Source of the DNA: Chryseobacterium sp. W4I1
Lineage (GTDB): Bacteria > Bacteroidota > Bacteroidia > Flavobacteriales > Weeksellaceae
DNA: 64,000 nt
Direction of reading: 5' to 3'
NCBI RefSeq assembly: GCF_030816115.1
Contig: NZ_JAUSXQ010000001.1
Span: forward strand, 992,001-1,056,000
The notes below the pieces were generated by a model. It was given only the letters and a program-made list of their open reading frames with translations, was not told where the DNA came from and searched no databases. The position numbers and the translations under genes were made by a program. This document shows positions 1-9,268 of the stretch, one piece after another (position 1 is the stretch's first letter; every line of letters begins with the position of its first letter).

Positions 1-138
<138 letters not shown>

Positions 139-245
139 AAAAGTATAATGTAAAAAGTATGAATATAAAATATATTATACAACCGACATTATACATTGTA
201 CAAAAGAAATTATACAGAATAAAATAGAATAAAGAGATAAATAAA

Positions 246-1328
246 ATGAAGAAAAAATTAATACTGGAGTCCGGTGAAGTATTTCATGGAGAAGGTTTCG
301 GAGCAGAATTGGAAACTGCCGGAGAAGTAGTTTTCAATACCGGAATGACAGGGTATCAGGAGCTGATCTCCGATCCGTCATACTGCGGTCAGATTGTTTG
401 CATGACCTATCCGCTTATCGGAAATTATGGTATTAACCGTGATGATTATGAAAGTATCGAGCCGGCTATTAAAGGATTGATTGTAAAGGAGCTTTGCGAT
501 CTTCCTTCCAATTTCCGTACGCAGATCACTTTAGATGAATTATTTAAAAGGAAGAACCTTTCAGGAATTTCAGGAATCGACACCAGAAGGCTTACCAGAA
601 TTCTACGTAATTCAGGTGTTGTGAAAGGTAAAATTGTAAACGTTGAAGCTGATGAAAACGAAGTTGTTGCAGAATTAAAATCTACAACTTTCCCTATCAA
701 CCAGGTGGAAACAGTTTCTACAAAAACGTCTTACGCCAATCCGGGAAGAGGATTAAAAGTAGTGTTGGTTGATTTTGGCTCCAAATTAGGAATCATCAGA
801 GAATTGTCTCAGAGAAACTGTGATATCACCGTAGTTTCTCATGATACAACGGCTGAGGAGATCTTATTAATGGATCCGGACGGAATCATGCTTTCAAACG
901 GTCCTGGTGACCCGGAAGATAACCCTCAGGCTTTAGAAATGATCCGTGGACTATTAGGAAAAGTTCCGATCTTCGGAATCTGTCTGGGACATCAGCTGAT
1001 CGGTCTTGCCTGTGGCGCAAAAACTTTCAAACTGAAATTCGGGCACAGAGGAGGAAATCACCCTGTATTGGATCTTGAAAAAAACAAAGTATCCATTACT
1101 TCTCAGAATCATGGATATGCAGTAGATCAGGAAAGTCTTAAAAACACAGACTTAGTTGAAACCCACATCGCATTGAATGACAGAACCAACGAAGGTCTTA
1201 AACACAAGATCCACCCATGCTTCTCCGTTCAATATCATCCGGAAGCAAGCCCAGGTCCTGAAGATGCAAATTATTTGTTTGATGAGTTCATCCATTTAAT
1301 GTACCAATTTAAAAATGTAACAGTTTAA
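246..1328 (+). CDS. carA: Carbamoyl-phosphate synthase small (glutaminase) subunit
   Basis: This 360-residue protein is normal length for CarA. The N-terminal half (about 1-130) is the CPSase small-chain domain that contacts CarB. The C-terminal half (about 170-355) is a class I glutamine amidotransferase with the nucleophile Cys246 in GICLGHQ and the His331/Glu333 pair in QYHPEA. It hydrolyses glutamine and passes ammonia to CarB for carbamoyl phosphate, feeding arginine and pyrimidine synthesis in the cytoplasm. It follows pyrB and precedes carB, but a four-helix-bundle gene sits between carA and carB. Its last codons lie inside a short inverted repeat that recurs before carB. Confidence 0.97.
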   Translation: MKKKLILESGEVFHGEGFGAELETAGEVVFNTGMTGYQELISDPSYCGQIVCMTYPLIGNYGINRDDYESIEPAIKGLIVKELCDLPSNFRTQITLDELFKRKNLSGISGIDTRRLTRILRNSGVVKGKIVNVEADENEVVAELKSTTFPINQVETVSTKTSYANPGRGLKVVLVDFGSKLGIIRELSQRNCDITVVSHDTTAEEILLMDPDGIMLSNGPGDPEDNPQALEMIRGLLGKVPIFGICLGHQLIGLACGAKTFKLKFGHRGGNHPVLDLEKNKVSITSQNHGYAVDQESLKNTDLVETHIALNDRTNEGLKHKIHPCFSVQYHPEASPGPEDANYLFDEFIHLMYQFKNVTV

Positions 1329-1740
1329 CAATAATTAAATGATCAATTTCGAAAACAATCCTTTAATTGAAAAAACAGTAAAATTCTCTTTAGATATTAT
1401 TGAGTTTTGCGAATTATTGGAACAACATAAGAAATTTGTCATTGCTAAACAGTTATTACGTTCAGGAACAAGTATTGGTGCAAATTCTTTTGAAGCGCAG
1501 AATCCTTATAGTAAAAAAGATTTTGTGAATAAAATAAAAATTGCAGCCAAAGAACTTGAAGAAACAAAATATTGGTTATATCTGTGTAAACACTCCAAAA
1601 ATTATCCCTTTGATGATAAGTTGGAAACGCAGATTATAGAAATTGGAAAAATTATTTATAAAATTTTAAGCACAAGTTTATCAAAGGAAAACGGACTGTA
1701 AACATTGTTACACTGTTAGATTGATAAATTGTTACATTTT
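1312..1740. repeat. Short inverted repeats flanking the four-helix-bundle gene
   Basis: The 15-mer at 1312-1326 (AAAATGTAACAGTTT) and the one at 1726-1740 (AAATTGTTACATTTT) are reverse complements with one mismatch. The left copy overlaps the carA stop codon. The pair brackets the gene at 1339-1701 and could mark the ends of a small inserted unit, or it could be chance in AT-rich sequence. Confidence 0.4.
1339..1701 (+). CDS. Four-helix bundle protein (23S rRNA intervening-sequence protein family)
   Basis: A 120-residue helical protein. The pattern (FSLDIIEFCELLE, then AKQLLRSGTSIGANSFEAQ, then KIKIAAKELEETKYWLYLC) is that of the four-helix-bundle family first found encoded in 23S rRNA intervening sequences and related to the bAvd accessory protein of diversity-generating retroelements. 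Family members often stand alone in flavobacterial intergenic regions and their function is unknown. It starts 10 bp after carA and ends 45 bp before the carB ATG, so it is probably co-transcribed. An inverted 15-mer based on TGTAAC/GTTACA lies on both sides (1312-1326 and 1726-1740), suggesting that it moved in as a unit. No reverse transcriptase or variable repeat is nearby. Confidence 0.85.
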   Translation: MINFENNPLIEKTVKFSLDIIEFCELLEQHKKFVIAKQLLRSGTSIGANSFEAQNPYSKKDFVNKIKIAAKELEETKYWLYLCKHSKNYPFDDKLETQIIEIGKIIYKILSTSLSKENGL

Positions 1741-1746
1741 AAACCT

Positions 1747-4700
1747 ATGAAAAGAAACGATATAAAAACAATACTAGTAATCGGTTCAGGGCCCATCATC
1801 ATCGGTCAGGCAGCTGAATTTGATTACGCAGGAACGCAGGCTTGTCTGTCTTTGAGAGAAGAAGGCTACAAGGTGATTTTGATCAACTCAAACCCTGCGA
1901 CTATTATGACAGATGTGGAAATCGCTGATAAAGTATATATCGAGCCGATTTCACTTCAGTTTGTAAGTCATATCATCAGAAAAGAGCGCCCGGATGCTTT
2001 ATTACCAACACTGGGAGGTCAGACAGGTCTGAATATGGCGGTAGAACTGGAAAAATCAGGAATTCTTGAAGAATGCAAAGTAGAAGTTTTAGGAACTAAA
2101 CTTTCTGCGATCAACAGAGCGGAGGACAGAGATTTGTTCCGTGAATTGATGAGAGAACTGAATGAGCCTGTTCCAGAATCAGATATCGTGACTACAGTAG
2201 AAGGAGCGATCCGTTTTGCTGAAGAGATCGGATATCCCGTTATCGTTCGTCCTGCCTTTACGATGGGAGGAACAGGTGGGGGTATTGCCTCTACAGAAGC
2301 TGAATTGAAAGAGATTGCTGAACTGGGATTGAAATACAGTCCTGTGACGCAATGTCTTATCGAAAGATCAATTGCAGGTTTCAAAGAAATTGAATACGAA
2401 GTAATGCGTGATGCCAACGACAATGCGATTGTGGTTTGTAACATGGAAAATATAGATCCGGTAGGAGTTCACACAGGGGATTCCATCGTAGTGGCGCCTT
2501 CTCAGACGCTTTCTGACAGAGAGTATCAGTTACTGAGGAATGCTTCCCTAAAGATCATCAGAGCATTAGGAATTGAAGGAGGATGTAACGTACAGCTGGC
2601 ATTAGACCCGCATTCATTCAACTACTATATCATCGAGGTAAACCCTAGAGTTTCCCGTTCATCAGCATTGGCAAGTAAAGCAACAGGGTATCCAATTGCG
2701 AAAATTGCAGCGAAGATTGCTGTAGGATTGACACTTGACGAGATCATGAACCCGGTAACAGGAAAAACATACGCATGTTTTGAGCCTGCTCTTGACTATG
2801 TTGTAACGAAATTCCCAAGATTCCCATTCGATAAATTTGAAACGGCAGACAGAAGACTTTCTACTCAGATGAAAGCGACGGGAGAAGTAATGGCGATCGG
2901 AAGAAACTTCGAAGAATCATTGCAGAAAGCTGTTCGTTCTTTGGAAACGGGATTAAGACATTTAGGATTAAAAACGAAACAGGCAGCAGCATTAACAGAC
3001 GAAGATATCGAAAGAAGAATCAGAGTTTGTGACGATGAAAGACTGTTCATTATCTGTGACGCTCTAAGAAGAGGGTACGATTGGGAGCAAATTGTGGAAT
3101 GGAGCAAAATTGATAAATTCTTCATCTGGAAATTAAAAAAACTTGTTGATTTTGAAAAAGTAATTGTGGCCAATAAATTCGACAAAGAAACTTTGATTCA
3201 GGCTAAAAAATTAGGCTTCTCAGATCAGAATATTGCCCATTTATGGGAATCTTCCCAGAGAGAGGTTTACAATTTCAGAAAGGAAAATGGCGTGATCCCT
3301 GTTTACAAAATGGTAGACACATGTGCGGCGGAATTTGAAAGCGAAACCCCTTATTTCTACGGAACTTATGAAGAAGAAAACGAATCTGTAGTTACGGATA
3401 AAGAAAAAGTGATTGTTTTAGGTTCTGGACCTATCAGAATCGGGCAGGGAGTAGAGTTTGACTATGCTACAGTTCACTCAGTTTGGGCCATCAAAGAAAT
3501 GGGCTACGAAGCTATTATCATCAATAACAACCCTGAAACAGTTTCTACAGACTTCTCGATCTCAGATAAATTATACTTCGAACCTTTAACGGAAGAAGAT
3601 GTAATGAGCATCATCGATCTTGAAAAACCAATGGGAGTGGTGGTACAGTTCGGAGGTCAGACAGCAATTAACCTAGCAGATAAACTGGCCAGTTACGGAG
3701 TGAAAATTCTGGGAACTTCACTGGAAGACTTAGACAGAGCTGAAAACAGAGATAAATTTGAAAAGGCCCTTCAGGAAATGGGAATTCCACAGCCGTTAGG
3801 AAAAACGTCAACGTCAAAAGAAGAAGCGATTACAATTGCTAACGAGATCGGTTATCCGGTTTTAGTTCGTCCAAGTTATGTACTGGGAGGGAGAGCAATG
3901 GAAATTGTTTACACTGAAAGCGAATTGGCCCATTATATGGAATTTGCGGTAGATGCAAGCCCGGAACATCCGGTTTTGGTTGACCGTTATATTACAGGAA
4001 AAGAAGTGGAAGTAGATGCGATCTGCGATGGTGAAACGGTTATTATTCCTGGAATCATGGAACATATCGAAAGAGCGGGAGTTCACTCCGGAGACTCAAT
4101 CGCCGTGTATCCACCTCAAAATGTTTCTCAGCAGGAAATCGATACTTTGGTAGATTATACTCAGAGACTGGCAAAAGGATTGAATGTGATTGGTTTAATG
4201 AACATCCAGTACGTCCTTTTTGAAGGGAACGTATATGTGATCGAAGTGAATCCACGTTCATCAAGAACAGTTCCTTTCCTGTCTAAAATTACAGAAGTTC
4301 CGATGGCTAACCTGGCAACAAAAGCCATTTTAGGACAGAAACTGAAAGATTTAGGATACAAAAACGGATTAGTTCCGAATAAAGAAGGAGTTTTCGTAAA
4401 AGTTCCTGTATTCTCTTTCTCAAAACTAACGAAAGTTGATATCTCTCTGGGACCAGAAATGAAGTCTACAGGAGAAGTAATGGGGAAAGATACCACTCTG
4501 GAAAAAGCCCTTTACAAAGGACTGATCGCAGCAGGAAGAAAAGTTCCGATGCACGGTTCCATTTTATTCACGGTTGCAGATAAGCACAAGCAGGAAGCAG
4601 CAGATCTGGCAGCAAGATTCCATGAAGTTGGCTTCAGAATCTGGGCAACGGAAGGAACTGCTAAATTCTTCGAAGAAAAAGGGATTCCTTGTAAAATCGG

Positions 4701-4926
4701 ATACAAAATCGGAGAAGATGATGTCAACCTGATCGACCTGATTCAGAAAGGAAAAGTACAGTACGTAGTAAATACCATGACCAAAGGGAAGCAGGTAGAA
4801 AGAGACGGATTCCAGATCAGAAGAATGAGTGTGGAAAACGGCGTTCCTTGTTTAACATCCATGGACACCGTAGAAGCCATCCTGAAAGTAATTGAAAGCA
4901 TGAGTTTCAAAATGGAGACGATGTAA
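1747..4926 (+). CDS. carB: Carbamoyl-phosphate synthase large subunit
   Basis: From the ATG at 1747 this is a 1059-residue protein, the usual CarB length. A TTG at 1729 could add six residues, but the ATG gives the family-typical start [16 protein letters not shown]. The two homologous ATP-grasp halves are visible: the first opens with [19 protein letters not shown] and the second with [18 protein letters not shown] near residue 560, and each is followed by a VNPR(V/S)SRS/T motif. The C-terminal MGS-like allosteric domain covers roughly the last 130 residues. It uses bicarbonate, two ATP and ammonia from CarA to make carbamoyl phosphate. A rho-independent terminator follows, and its last 91 bp plus that terminator are duplicated at 6631-6783. 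Confidence 0.97.
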   Translation: MKRNDIKTILVIGSGPIIIGQAAEFDYAGTQACLSLREEGYKVILINSNPATIMTDVEIADKVYIEPISLQFVSHIIRKERPDALLPTLGGQTGLNMAVELEKSGILEECKVEVLGTKLSAINRAEDRDLFRELMRELNEPVPESDIVTTVEGAIRFAEEIGYPVIVRPAFTMGGTGGGIASTEAELKEIAELGLKYSPVTQCLIERSIAGFKEIEYEVMRDANDNAIVVCNMENIDPVGVHTGDSIVVAPSQTLSDREYQLLRNASLKIIRALGIEGGCNVQLALDPHSFNYYIIEVNPRVSRSSALASKATGYPIAKIAAKIAVGLTLDEIMNPVTGKTYACFEPALDYVVTKFPRFPFDKFETADRRLSTQMKATGEVMAIGRNFEESLQKAVRSLETGLRHLGLKTKQAAALTDEDIERRIRVCDDERLFIICDALRRGYDWEQIVEWSKIDKFFIWKLKKLVDFEKVIVANKFDKETLIQAKKLGFSDQNIAHLWESSQREVYNFRKENGVIPVYKMVDTCAAEFESETPYFYGTYEEENESVVTDKEKVIVLGSGPIRIGQGVEFDYATVHSVWAIKEMGYEAIIINNNPETVSTDFSISDKLYFEPLTEEDVMSIIDLEKPMGVVVQFGGQTAINLADKLASYGVKILGTSLEDLDRAENRDKFEKALQEMGIPQPLGKTSTSKEEAITIANEIGYPVLVRPSYVLGGRAMEIVYTESELAHYMEFAVDASPEHPVLVDRYITGKEVEVDAICDGETVIIPGIMEHIERAGVHSGDSIAVYPPQNVSQQEIDTLVDYTQRLAKGLNVIGLMNIQYVLFEGNVYVIEVNPRSSRTVPFLSKITEVPMANLATKAILGQKLKDLGYKNGLVPNKEGVFVKVPVFSFSKLTKVDISLGPEMKSTGEVMGKDTTLEKALYKGLIAAGRKVPMHGSILFTVADKHKQEAADLAARFHEVGFRIWATEGTAKFFEEKGIPCKIGYKIGEDDVNLIDLIQKGKVQYVVNTMTKGKQVERDGFQIRRMSVENGVPCLTSMDTVEAILKVIESMSFKMETM

Positions 4927-4950
4927 TTTCGGATTCAATTAATATATTTC

Positions 4951-4984
4951 AAACCCCGTGAGTTTTCTTGCGGGGTTTTTGTTT
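4951..4984 (+). terminator. Rho-independent terminator after carB
   Basis: AACCCCG pairs with CGGGGTT around a short loop, followed directly by a T run. It lies 27 bp after the carB stop. A diverged copy of the same hairpin occurs at 6749-6778 as part of the carB 3' duplication. Confidence 0.85.
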
Positions 4985-5075
4985 AATTTTGTGGATTTTT
5001 ACAAACTTTAAATGCAGCACAGATGCTGGCTGCAATGATTAATGGCATTTTATAAAAGAGTAATACCAGGAAAAC

Positions 5076-6629
5076 ATGAACGAAATTTCGGACAAACTAA
5101 AATTAATTTTTAAACCCTTTTTGATTATTGCAATTTGTTTTATTGTAGGGTATACTTTTTTGCATTGGATATTATTTATCAAAGCGGAAATTCCACTGAA
5201 AGAACAGATTGTAAGATTCTGGTTGCCTTTTGGACTTCCCTTTATTCCAATATTAATTTGGCTAAGACCAAAAATAAAGTTGTTGTATTTCAAAAATGAA
5301 AATACTTCATTTTTATACCAGTTTATTGCTTGTATCGCTATAGCAATTCCTACCATAATTGCTCAGGAATATTTAGTAACAGCTATAGGTAAGCTTACAG
5401 AAGTTGAAAATATATCACAAATTGATAAGAGTGAAAAAACGAAATATTATTCTTTAAAGAATTACTACATCGACAAGAGACATATTGCTGTGCAAAATAC
5501 AGTAACTGTAACCGGGAAAAATAATACAAATTTTAATATGCTGATCTATGTTGCGATGCCAATTTTAAAAAGCATTTCCGACACAGCAAAAGCAGAAAGT
5601 AAATTTTGGTTAGGAAAGCAATATAGTGAACGGATAAGCAACAATCTTTCAGATCAGGAAAAAGAAACTAAATACAAAATATTTGCAGAACAAAAACAAA
5701 AAGAATTTGAAAAAACTGACTTTAGCAAATTCAAGTATTTAGAAATAATGGGAAATACTGAAGATCATGATGAATTTAATAAAGCCATTTCAAATTTAGG
5801 AATGATCAATGGGAATGATCAGATAATTTTTAAAGCTCAAAATGAGCCTTTTGAAAATAGAAATGGTAAAAAGTTAGAATGGATTTTTGGTTCACTGGGA
5901 ATTGGAATCTTAGTGTACTTTGTACTTTTATTATTTTCTAAGTTTGATAAAAGGCGATTGGAAGATTTTAAAAGCGGGAGGACTGAAAAAGATACAGATC
6001 TGAAAGAAATATTTGAATTTTTCATCCCCAAAAAAGATTTTTTTATTACCCCAATAATTATTAACCTGAATGTACTCGTTTTTATTGCAATGGTTATTGC
6101 TGGTTTTGGCCTTATATCTTTCAAAGGAGATGATTTATTAAGCTGGGGAGCTAATTACAGACCAGTCACGACTGACGGCCAATGGTGGAGGCTTGTGACA
6201 AATACTTTTATGCATGGTGGGCTTATGCACATTTCAGCCAATATATTTGGGCTTTTATTTGTAGGTGTTTTCCTTGAACCGCTTTTGGGAAAGACCAGAT
6301 ATTTACTTGTTTATTTGATAACAGGGATATTAGCAAGTGCTACCAGTATATGGTGGTATCCTGCTACAGTAAGTATTGGAGCTTCGGGTGCAATTTTTGG
6401 ACTTTATGGTTTCTTTCTAGCAGCGTTATTACTTAAAGTATTCCCACCTGATTTTGGAAAAGCATTTTTGTTAAGCACACTTGTTTTTGTTGGCTTTAAT
6501 TTACTTATGGGTCTTACTGGTGGTGTTGATAATGCTGCCCATATTGGAGGCCTCTTAATTGGATTTATCATTGGAATTGTAATGTCAAGACAGCTTAAAT
6601 TAAAAATTGATATGCAGAACGAAGAGTAG
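5076..6629 (+). CDS. Rhomboid family intramembrane serine protease with a long N-terminal extension
   Basis: A 517-residue membrane protein. The C-terminal third is a rhomboid domain: the [18 protein letters not shown] loop, then the catalytic serine Ser437 in GASGAIFG, then His489 in NAAHIGG, all embedded in hydrophobic helices. Rhomboids cleave transmembrane segments of other proteins within the membrane. The first 270 residues are not recognised; they hold two hydrophobic segments near the start (about 10-30 and 50-100), a polar region that may be extracytoplasmic, and another membrane segment near 270. The gene lies alone between two copies of the carB 3' end, so it looks like an insertion behind carB. 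Its substrate cannot be inferred. Confidence 0.85.
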   Translation: MNEISDKLKLIFKPFLIIAICFIVGYTFLHWILFIKAEIPLKEQIVRFWLPFGLPFIPILIWLRPKIKLLYFKNENTSFLYQFIACIAIAIPTIIAQEYLVTAIGKLTEVENISQIDKSEKTKYYSLKNYYIDKRHIAVQNTVTVTGKNNTNFNMLIYVAMPILKSISDTAKAESKFWLGKQYSERISNNLSDQEKETKYKIFAEQKQKEFEKTDFSKFKYLEIMGNTEDHDEFNKAISNLGMINGNDQIIFKAQNEPFENRNGKKLEWIFGSLGIGILVYFVLLLFSKFDKRRLEDFKSGRTEKDTDLKEIFEFFIPKKDFFITPIIINLNVLVFIAMVIAGFGLISFKGDDLLSWGANYRPVTTDGQWWRLVTNTFMHGGLMHISANIFGLLFVGVFLEPLLGKTRYLLVYLITGILASATSIWWYPATVSIGASGAIFGLYGFFLAALLLKVFPPDFGKAFLLSTLVFVGFNLLMGLTGGVDNAAHIGGLLIGFIIGIVMSRQLKLKIDMQNEE

Positions 6630-6630
6630 T

Positions 6631-6783
6631 GAAAATGGCGTTCCTTGTTTAACATCCATGGACACCGTAGAAGCTATCCTGAAAGTAATTGAAAGCATGA
6701 GTTTCAAAATGGAGACGATGTAATTTCGGATTCAGATAATATAATTTTAAACCCCGCGAGTTTTCTTACGGGGTTTTTGTTTT
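6631..6783 (+). pseudogene. Duplicated 3' end of carB with its terminator
   Basis: This stretch matches 4834-4984 at a constant offset of 1797-1798 bp: the last 30 codons of carB including the stop (TAA at 6721-6723), the spacer and the terminator hairpin (6749-6778). Only a few substitutions separate the copies in the coding part. It has no start and encodes nothing; it is the second copy left when the rhomboid segment was placed between carB and its original downstream sequence. It may still terminate rhomboid transcription. Confidence 0.85.
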
Positions 6784-6794
6784 TAATGAGATAA

Positions 6795-6847
6795 AAAATA
6801 CTTGTCCGTTTTTCGGTTGTACTATGAATGGTGTCAATTTAAATTTG
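6795..6847 (+). promoter_or_regulatory. Candidate Ada-box promoter of the DUF1203 gene
   Basis: A 25-bp sequence at 6795-6819 with the core TACTTGTCCGTTTTTCGG and ending in TTG is repeated exactly at 7329-7353. Twenty bases after it comes the -7 element TAAATTTG (6840-6847), matching the Bacteroidetes TANNTTTG consensus; the ATG is at 6860. The terminal TTG would act as the -33 element, so the repeat is placed where an activator would contact RNA polymerase. Confidence 0.7.
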
Positions 6848-6859
6848 TAAAAAAAGAAA

Positions 6860-7330
6860 ATGAATAATTTTAAATTTGAAGCATTAAATCATTTAGATTT
6901 TGAATATTTAAATGATTTATCAGAAGCTGAACTGGCAGAGAATACTATTAAAAAGATGAAAGTAGACCAATTCCCGGGTTTTCCTTGCAGAACCACTTTG
7001 GAAGATGCCAGGATCGGTGAAACGGTTTTTCTCCTCAACTATGATTTTCATGATGTCAGTTCTCCGTATCGGACCGGCGGGCCGGTTTTTGTACGGGCCA
7101 ATCAATTAACAAAAACATATGCACAAAACAAAATTCCTGTAATGTTCAATCATAGACTGTTATCAATTCGGGGGTACAGTAAAGAGGCAATGATGATTTT
7201 TGCTGAGGTTTCTGAAGGTCAGTTTTTAAAAGACAGACTTTTGCAAATTCTGGAAAATCCAGAGATTGAATATCTACATTTGCATAATGCAAAACCGGGA
7301 TGTTTTAATTGTACGGTAAAAAGAATATAA
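6860..7330 (+). CDS. DUF1203 domain-containing protein
   Basis: A 156-residue soluble protein. The segment FPCRTTLEDARIGETVFLLN with YRTGGPVFVR after it is typical of DUF1203, a family without an assigned activity. The C terminus contains CFNCTVKR. No signal peptide or membrane helix is visible. Its promoter carries the same 25-bp repeat and the same spacing as the promoter of the next operon, which encodes an Ada-type methyltransferase, so it probably belongs to the alkylation response. What it does there is unknown. Confidence 0.8.
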   Translation: MNNFKFEALNHLDFEYLNDLSEAELAENTIKKMKVDQFPGFPCRTTLEDARIGETVFLLNYDFHDVSSPYRTGGPVFVRANQLTKTYAQNKIPVMFNHRLLSIRGYSKEAMMIFAEVSEGQFLKDRLLQILENPEIEYLHLHNAKPGCFNCTVKRI

Positions 7331-7381
7331 AATACTTGTCCGTTTTTCGGTTGCATAAAACTAAGATCACCAGTACTTTTG
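7329..7381 (+). promoter_or_regulatory. Candidate Ada-box promoter of the PEP mutase-like/ada operon
   Basis: The 25-bp repeat at 7329-7353 is identical to the copy at 6795-6819. After 20 bases comes TACTTTTG (7374-7381), again a TANNTTTG -7 element, and the ATG is at 7395. The repeat begins on the last two bases of the previous stop codon. The same distance in both promoters argues for a functional operator rather than a chance repeat; the obvious candidate ligand is the Ada protein of this operon. Confidence 0.7.
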
Positions 7382-7394
7382 ATAAAAAAATAAA

Positions 7395-8171
7395 ATGACA
7401 GCAATTCAGCAATTCAGAGAACTGCATCAGCAGAATAATCCATTATTAATAGGAAATGTTTGGGATGTTCAGAGTGCAAAGGTGTATGAAAAATTAGGTT
7501 ATCAGGCAGTAGCCACTTCAAGCTCGGCCGTGGCCTTTACCCTGGGATATGAAGATGGGGAGAACATGAGCTTTGATGAATATTTTTATATCATTGAAAG
7601 AATTTTAAAATCCATATCCATTCCATTGTCCGTAGACCTGGAGGGAGGTTATGGGAAAACTGCAGATGAAATTGTTTTAAACATTTCCAGACTGGCAAAG
7701 GCAGGCGTAGTTGGAATCAATATCGAAGACAGTGTTATCATTGACGGAACCAGAAAACTATTGAGTACGCATGATTTCCATGAAAAATTAAATGCAGTTA
7801 TTCTCAAACTTAAAGAGCAGGATATTGAAATTTTTGTCAATGTAAGAATAGATCCGTTTCTATTAGGCGTAGAAAATGCCACAGAAGAAACCATCCAAAG
7901 GATAAAAATCATTGAAAAAGCAGAAGCGGACGGAATTTTTGTTCCCTGCATTACTGATGTACAAGACATTGAATGCGTTATAAATGGCTCAAAGCTTCCC
8001 TTCAGTGTCATGTGTATGCCCGAACTTCCGGATTTTAAAACCCTTAAAAGGTTAGGCGTTAAAAGAATTTCATCAGGAAATTTCTTAAATGGCTATATTT
8101 ATGGGCAATTGGAAACCGCATTAAAAGCCATTGGGGAGGCCGAAAGTTTTTCTCCAATTTTTAAAATATAA
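7395..8171 (+). CDS. Isocitrate lyase/PEP mutase family protein
   Basis: A 258-residue TIM-barrel enzyme of the PEP mutase/isocitrate lyase superfamily: NVWDVQSAKVYEKLGYQAVATSSSAVA at the start, SVDLEGGYG near residue 80 and GINIEDS near 110 are the conserved metal and substrate loops. Members cleave or rearrange C-C or P-C bonds of 2-hydroxy or oxo acids; the exact substrate cannot be read here, and the canonical isocitrate lyase KKCGH motif is absent. Its stop overlaps the next start (TAATG), so it is translationally coupled to ada. Co-expression with a DNA alkylation-repair protein is the unusual point. Confidence 0.85.
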   Translation: MTAIQQFRELHQQNNPLLIGNVWDVQSAKVYEKLGYQAVATSSSAVAFTLGYEDGENMSFDEYFYIIERILKSISIPLSVDLEGGYGKTADEIVLNISRLAKAGVVGINIEDSVIIDGTRKLLSTHDFHEKLNAVILKLKEQDIEIFVNVRIDPFLLGVENATEETIQRIKIIEKAEADGIFVPCITDVQDIECVINGSKLPFSVMCMPELPDFKTLKRLGVKRISSGNFLNGYIYGQLETALKAIGEAESFSPIFKI

Positions 8172-9214
8172 TGAAACTTACAGAAGAAAGAATGTACCAG
8201 GCATCTTTAGAAAAAGATTCCTTATTTGAAGGCATCTACTGGATGGCTGTAAAAACGACAGGTATATTCTGCCGGCCCACCTGTACTGCCCGGAAACCAA
8301 AGAGAGAAAATGTAGAATTCTTTATCAATACAGAAAAAGCCATAGAAAACGGCTACAGACCTTGTAAAATATGCCGGCCGCTTGAAAAACTGAATGAAAC
8401 ACCCCGCTATATCCAGAATCTTTTGGATGAGCTGCAACAGAATGAATCATTAAAGATCAAAGATGCAGACCTTCTGAAAAAGAATATTGAACCGGTGACC
8501 ATCAGACGCTGGTTCCTAAAGAATCATGGGATGACATTCCAGGCTTTTCAAAGACAATTCAGAATGAATAAAGCATTTAAGAAAATAAAAAACGGTGAAA
8601 ATATCATAGAAGTGGCACTGGAATCAGGCTACGAAAGTTTAAGCGGCTTCAATGAGCGGTTTAAAGATATCATTGGGACTACCCCTAACAATACCGGCCA
8701 TCAGAAAATTATTGACCTGAAAAGAATAGAAACCCCATTAGGCCCGATGTTTGCCTGTGCATGTGAAGAAGGAATCTGCCTGCTTGAATTTACAGACCGG
8801 AAAAATATAGACCTGCAACTTACCCGGCTTTCAAAAGCGATGAGTGCAGAAATCGTCCAGGGAGAAAATAAACACTTCAAACAGTTGGAAGAAGAACTGA
8901 ATGAGTACTTTGAGCGAAAAAGGACAAGGTTTGAGGTACCTCTTTATATTATCGGAACTGATTTTCAGAAGAAAGTCTGGAAGCTTTTAACGGAAATACC
9001 CAAAGGAGAAACCCGTACCTACAAACAACAATCTGAATTTTTGGGCAACCCAAAAGCCGTACGTGCTGTAGGAACAGCTAATGGAATCAATAAAATCGCC
9101 ATCATCATTCCCTGTCACAGGGTAATAGGCTCAGATGGTGAACTGGTGGGCTATGCCGGAGGAATATGGAGAAAACAAAAGCTTCTGGAATTGGAAGGGG
9201 CCATTTTGTTTTAA
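8171..9214 (+). CDS. ada: Ada-type bifunctional transcriptional activator and O6-methylguanine-DNA methyltransferase
   Basis: A 347-residue protein with the complete Ada architecture. The N-terminal zinc domain has Cys34 and Cys38 in GIFCRPTC and a second pair in RPCKICRP, where methylphosphotriester methyl groups are accepted. A central AraC-type helix-turn-helix (about 90-175) follows, and the C-terminal Ogt domain carries the acceptor Cys315 in PCHRV. It repairs methylated DNA by suicidal transfer, and the methylated N-terminal form activates transcription. It is coupled to the upstream gene by a one-base overlap. The two perfect repeats upstream (6795-6819, 7329-7353) are its likely operators. 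A decayed Ogt fragment lies 2 kb downstream. Confidence 0.93.
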   Translation: MKLTEERMYQASLEKDSLFEGIYWMAVKTTGIFCRPTCTARKPKRENVEFFINTEKAIENGYRPCKICRPLEKLNETPRYIQNLLDELQQNESLKIKDADLLKKNIEPVTIRRWFLKNHGMTFQAFQRQFRMNKAFKKIKNGENIIEVALESGYESLSGFNERFKDIIGTTPNNTGHQKIIDLKRIETPLGPMFACACEEGICLLEFTDRKNIDLQLTRLSKAMSAEIVQGENKHFKQLEEELNEYFERKRTRFEVPLYIIGTDFQKKVWKLLTEIPKGETRTYKQQSEFLGNPKAVRAVGTANGINKIAIIIPCHRVIGSDGELVGYAGGIWRKQKLLELEGAILF

Positions 9215-9268
9215 ATCACTTCCGCCAACTTATTGTTTTTGACGAAGATTAAATTTAAATAGATAATT

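Noticed and set aside
1339..1701. Diversity-generating retroelement based on the bAvd-like protein
   Set aside because: There is no reverse transcriptase, template repeat or variable repeat in the surrounding sequence.
2019..2444. Minus-strand frame of 141 codons inside carB
   Set aside because: It is a shadow of carB; serine/isoleucine-rich low-complexity translation without motif or start signals.
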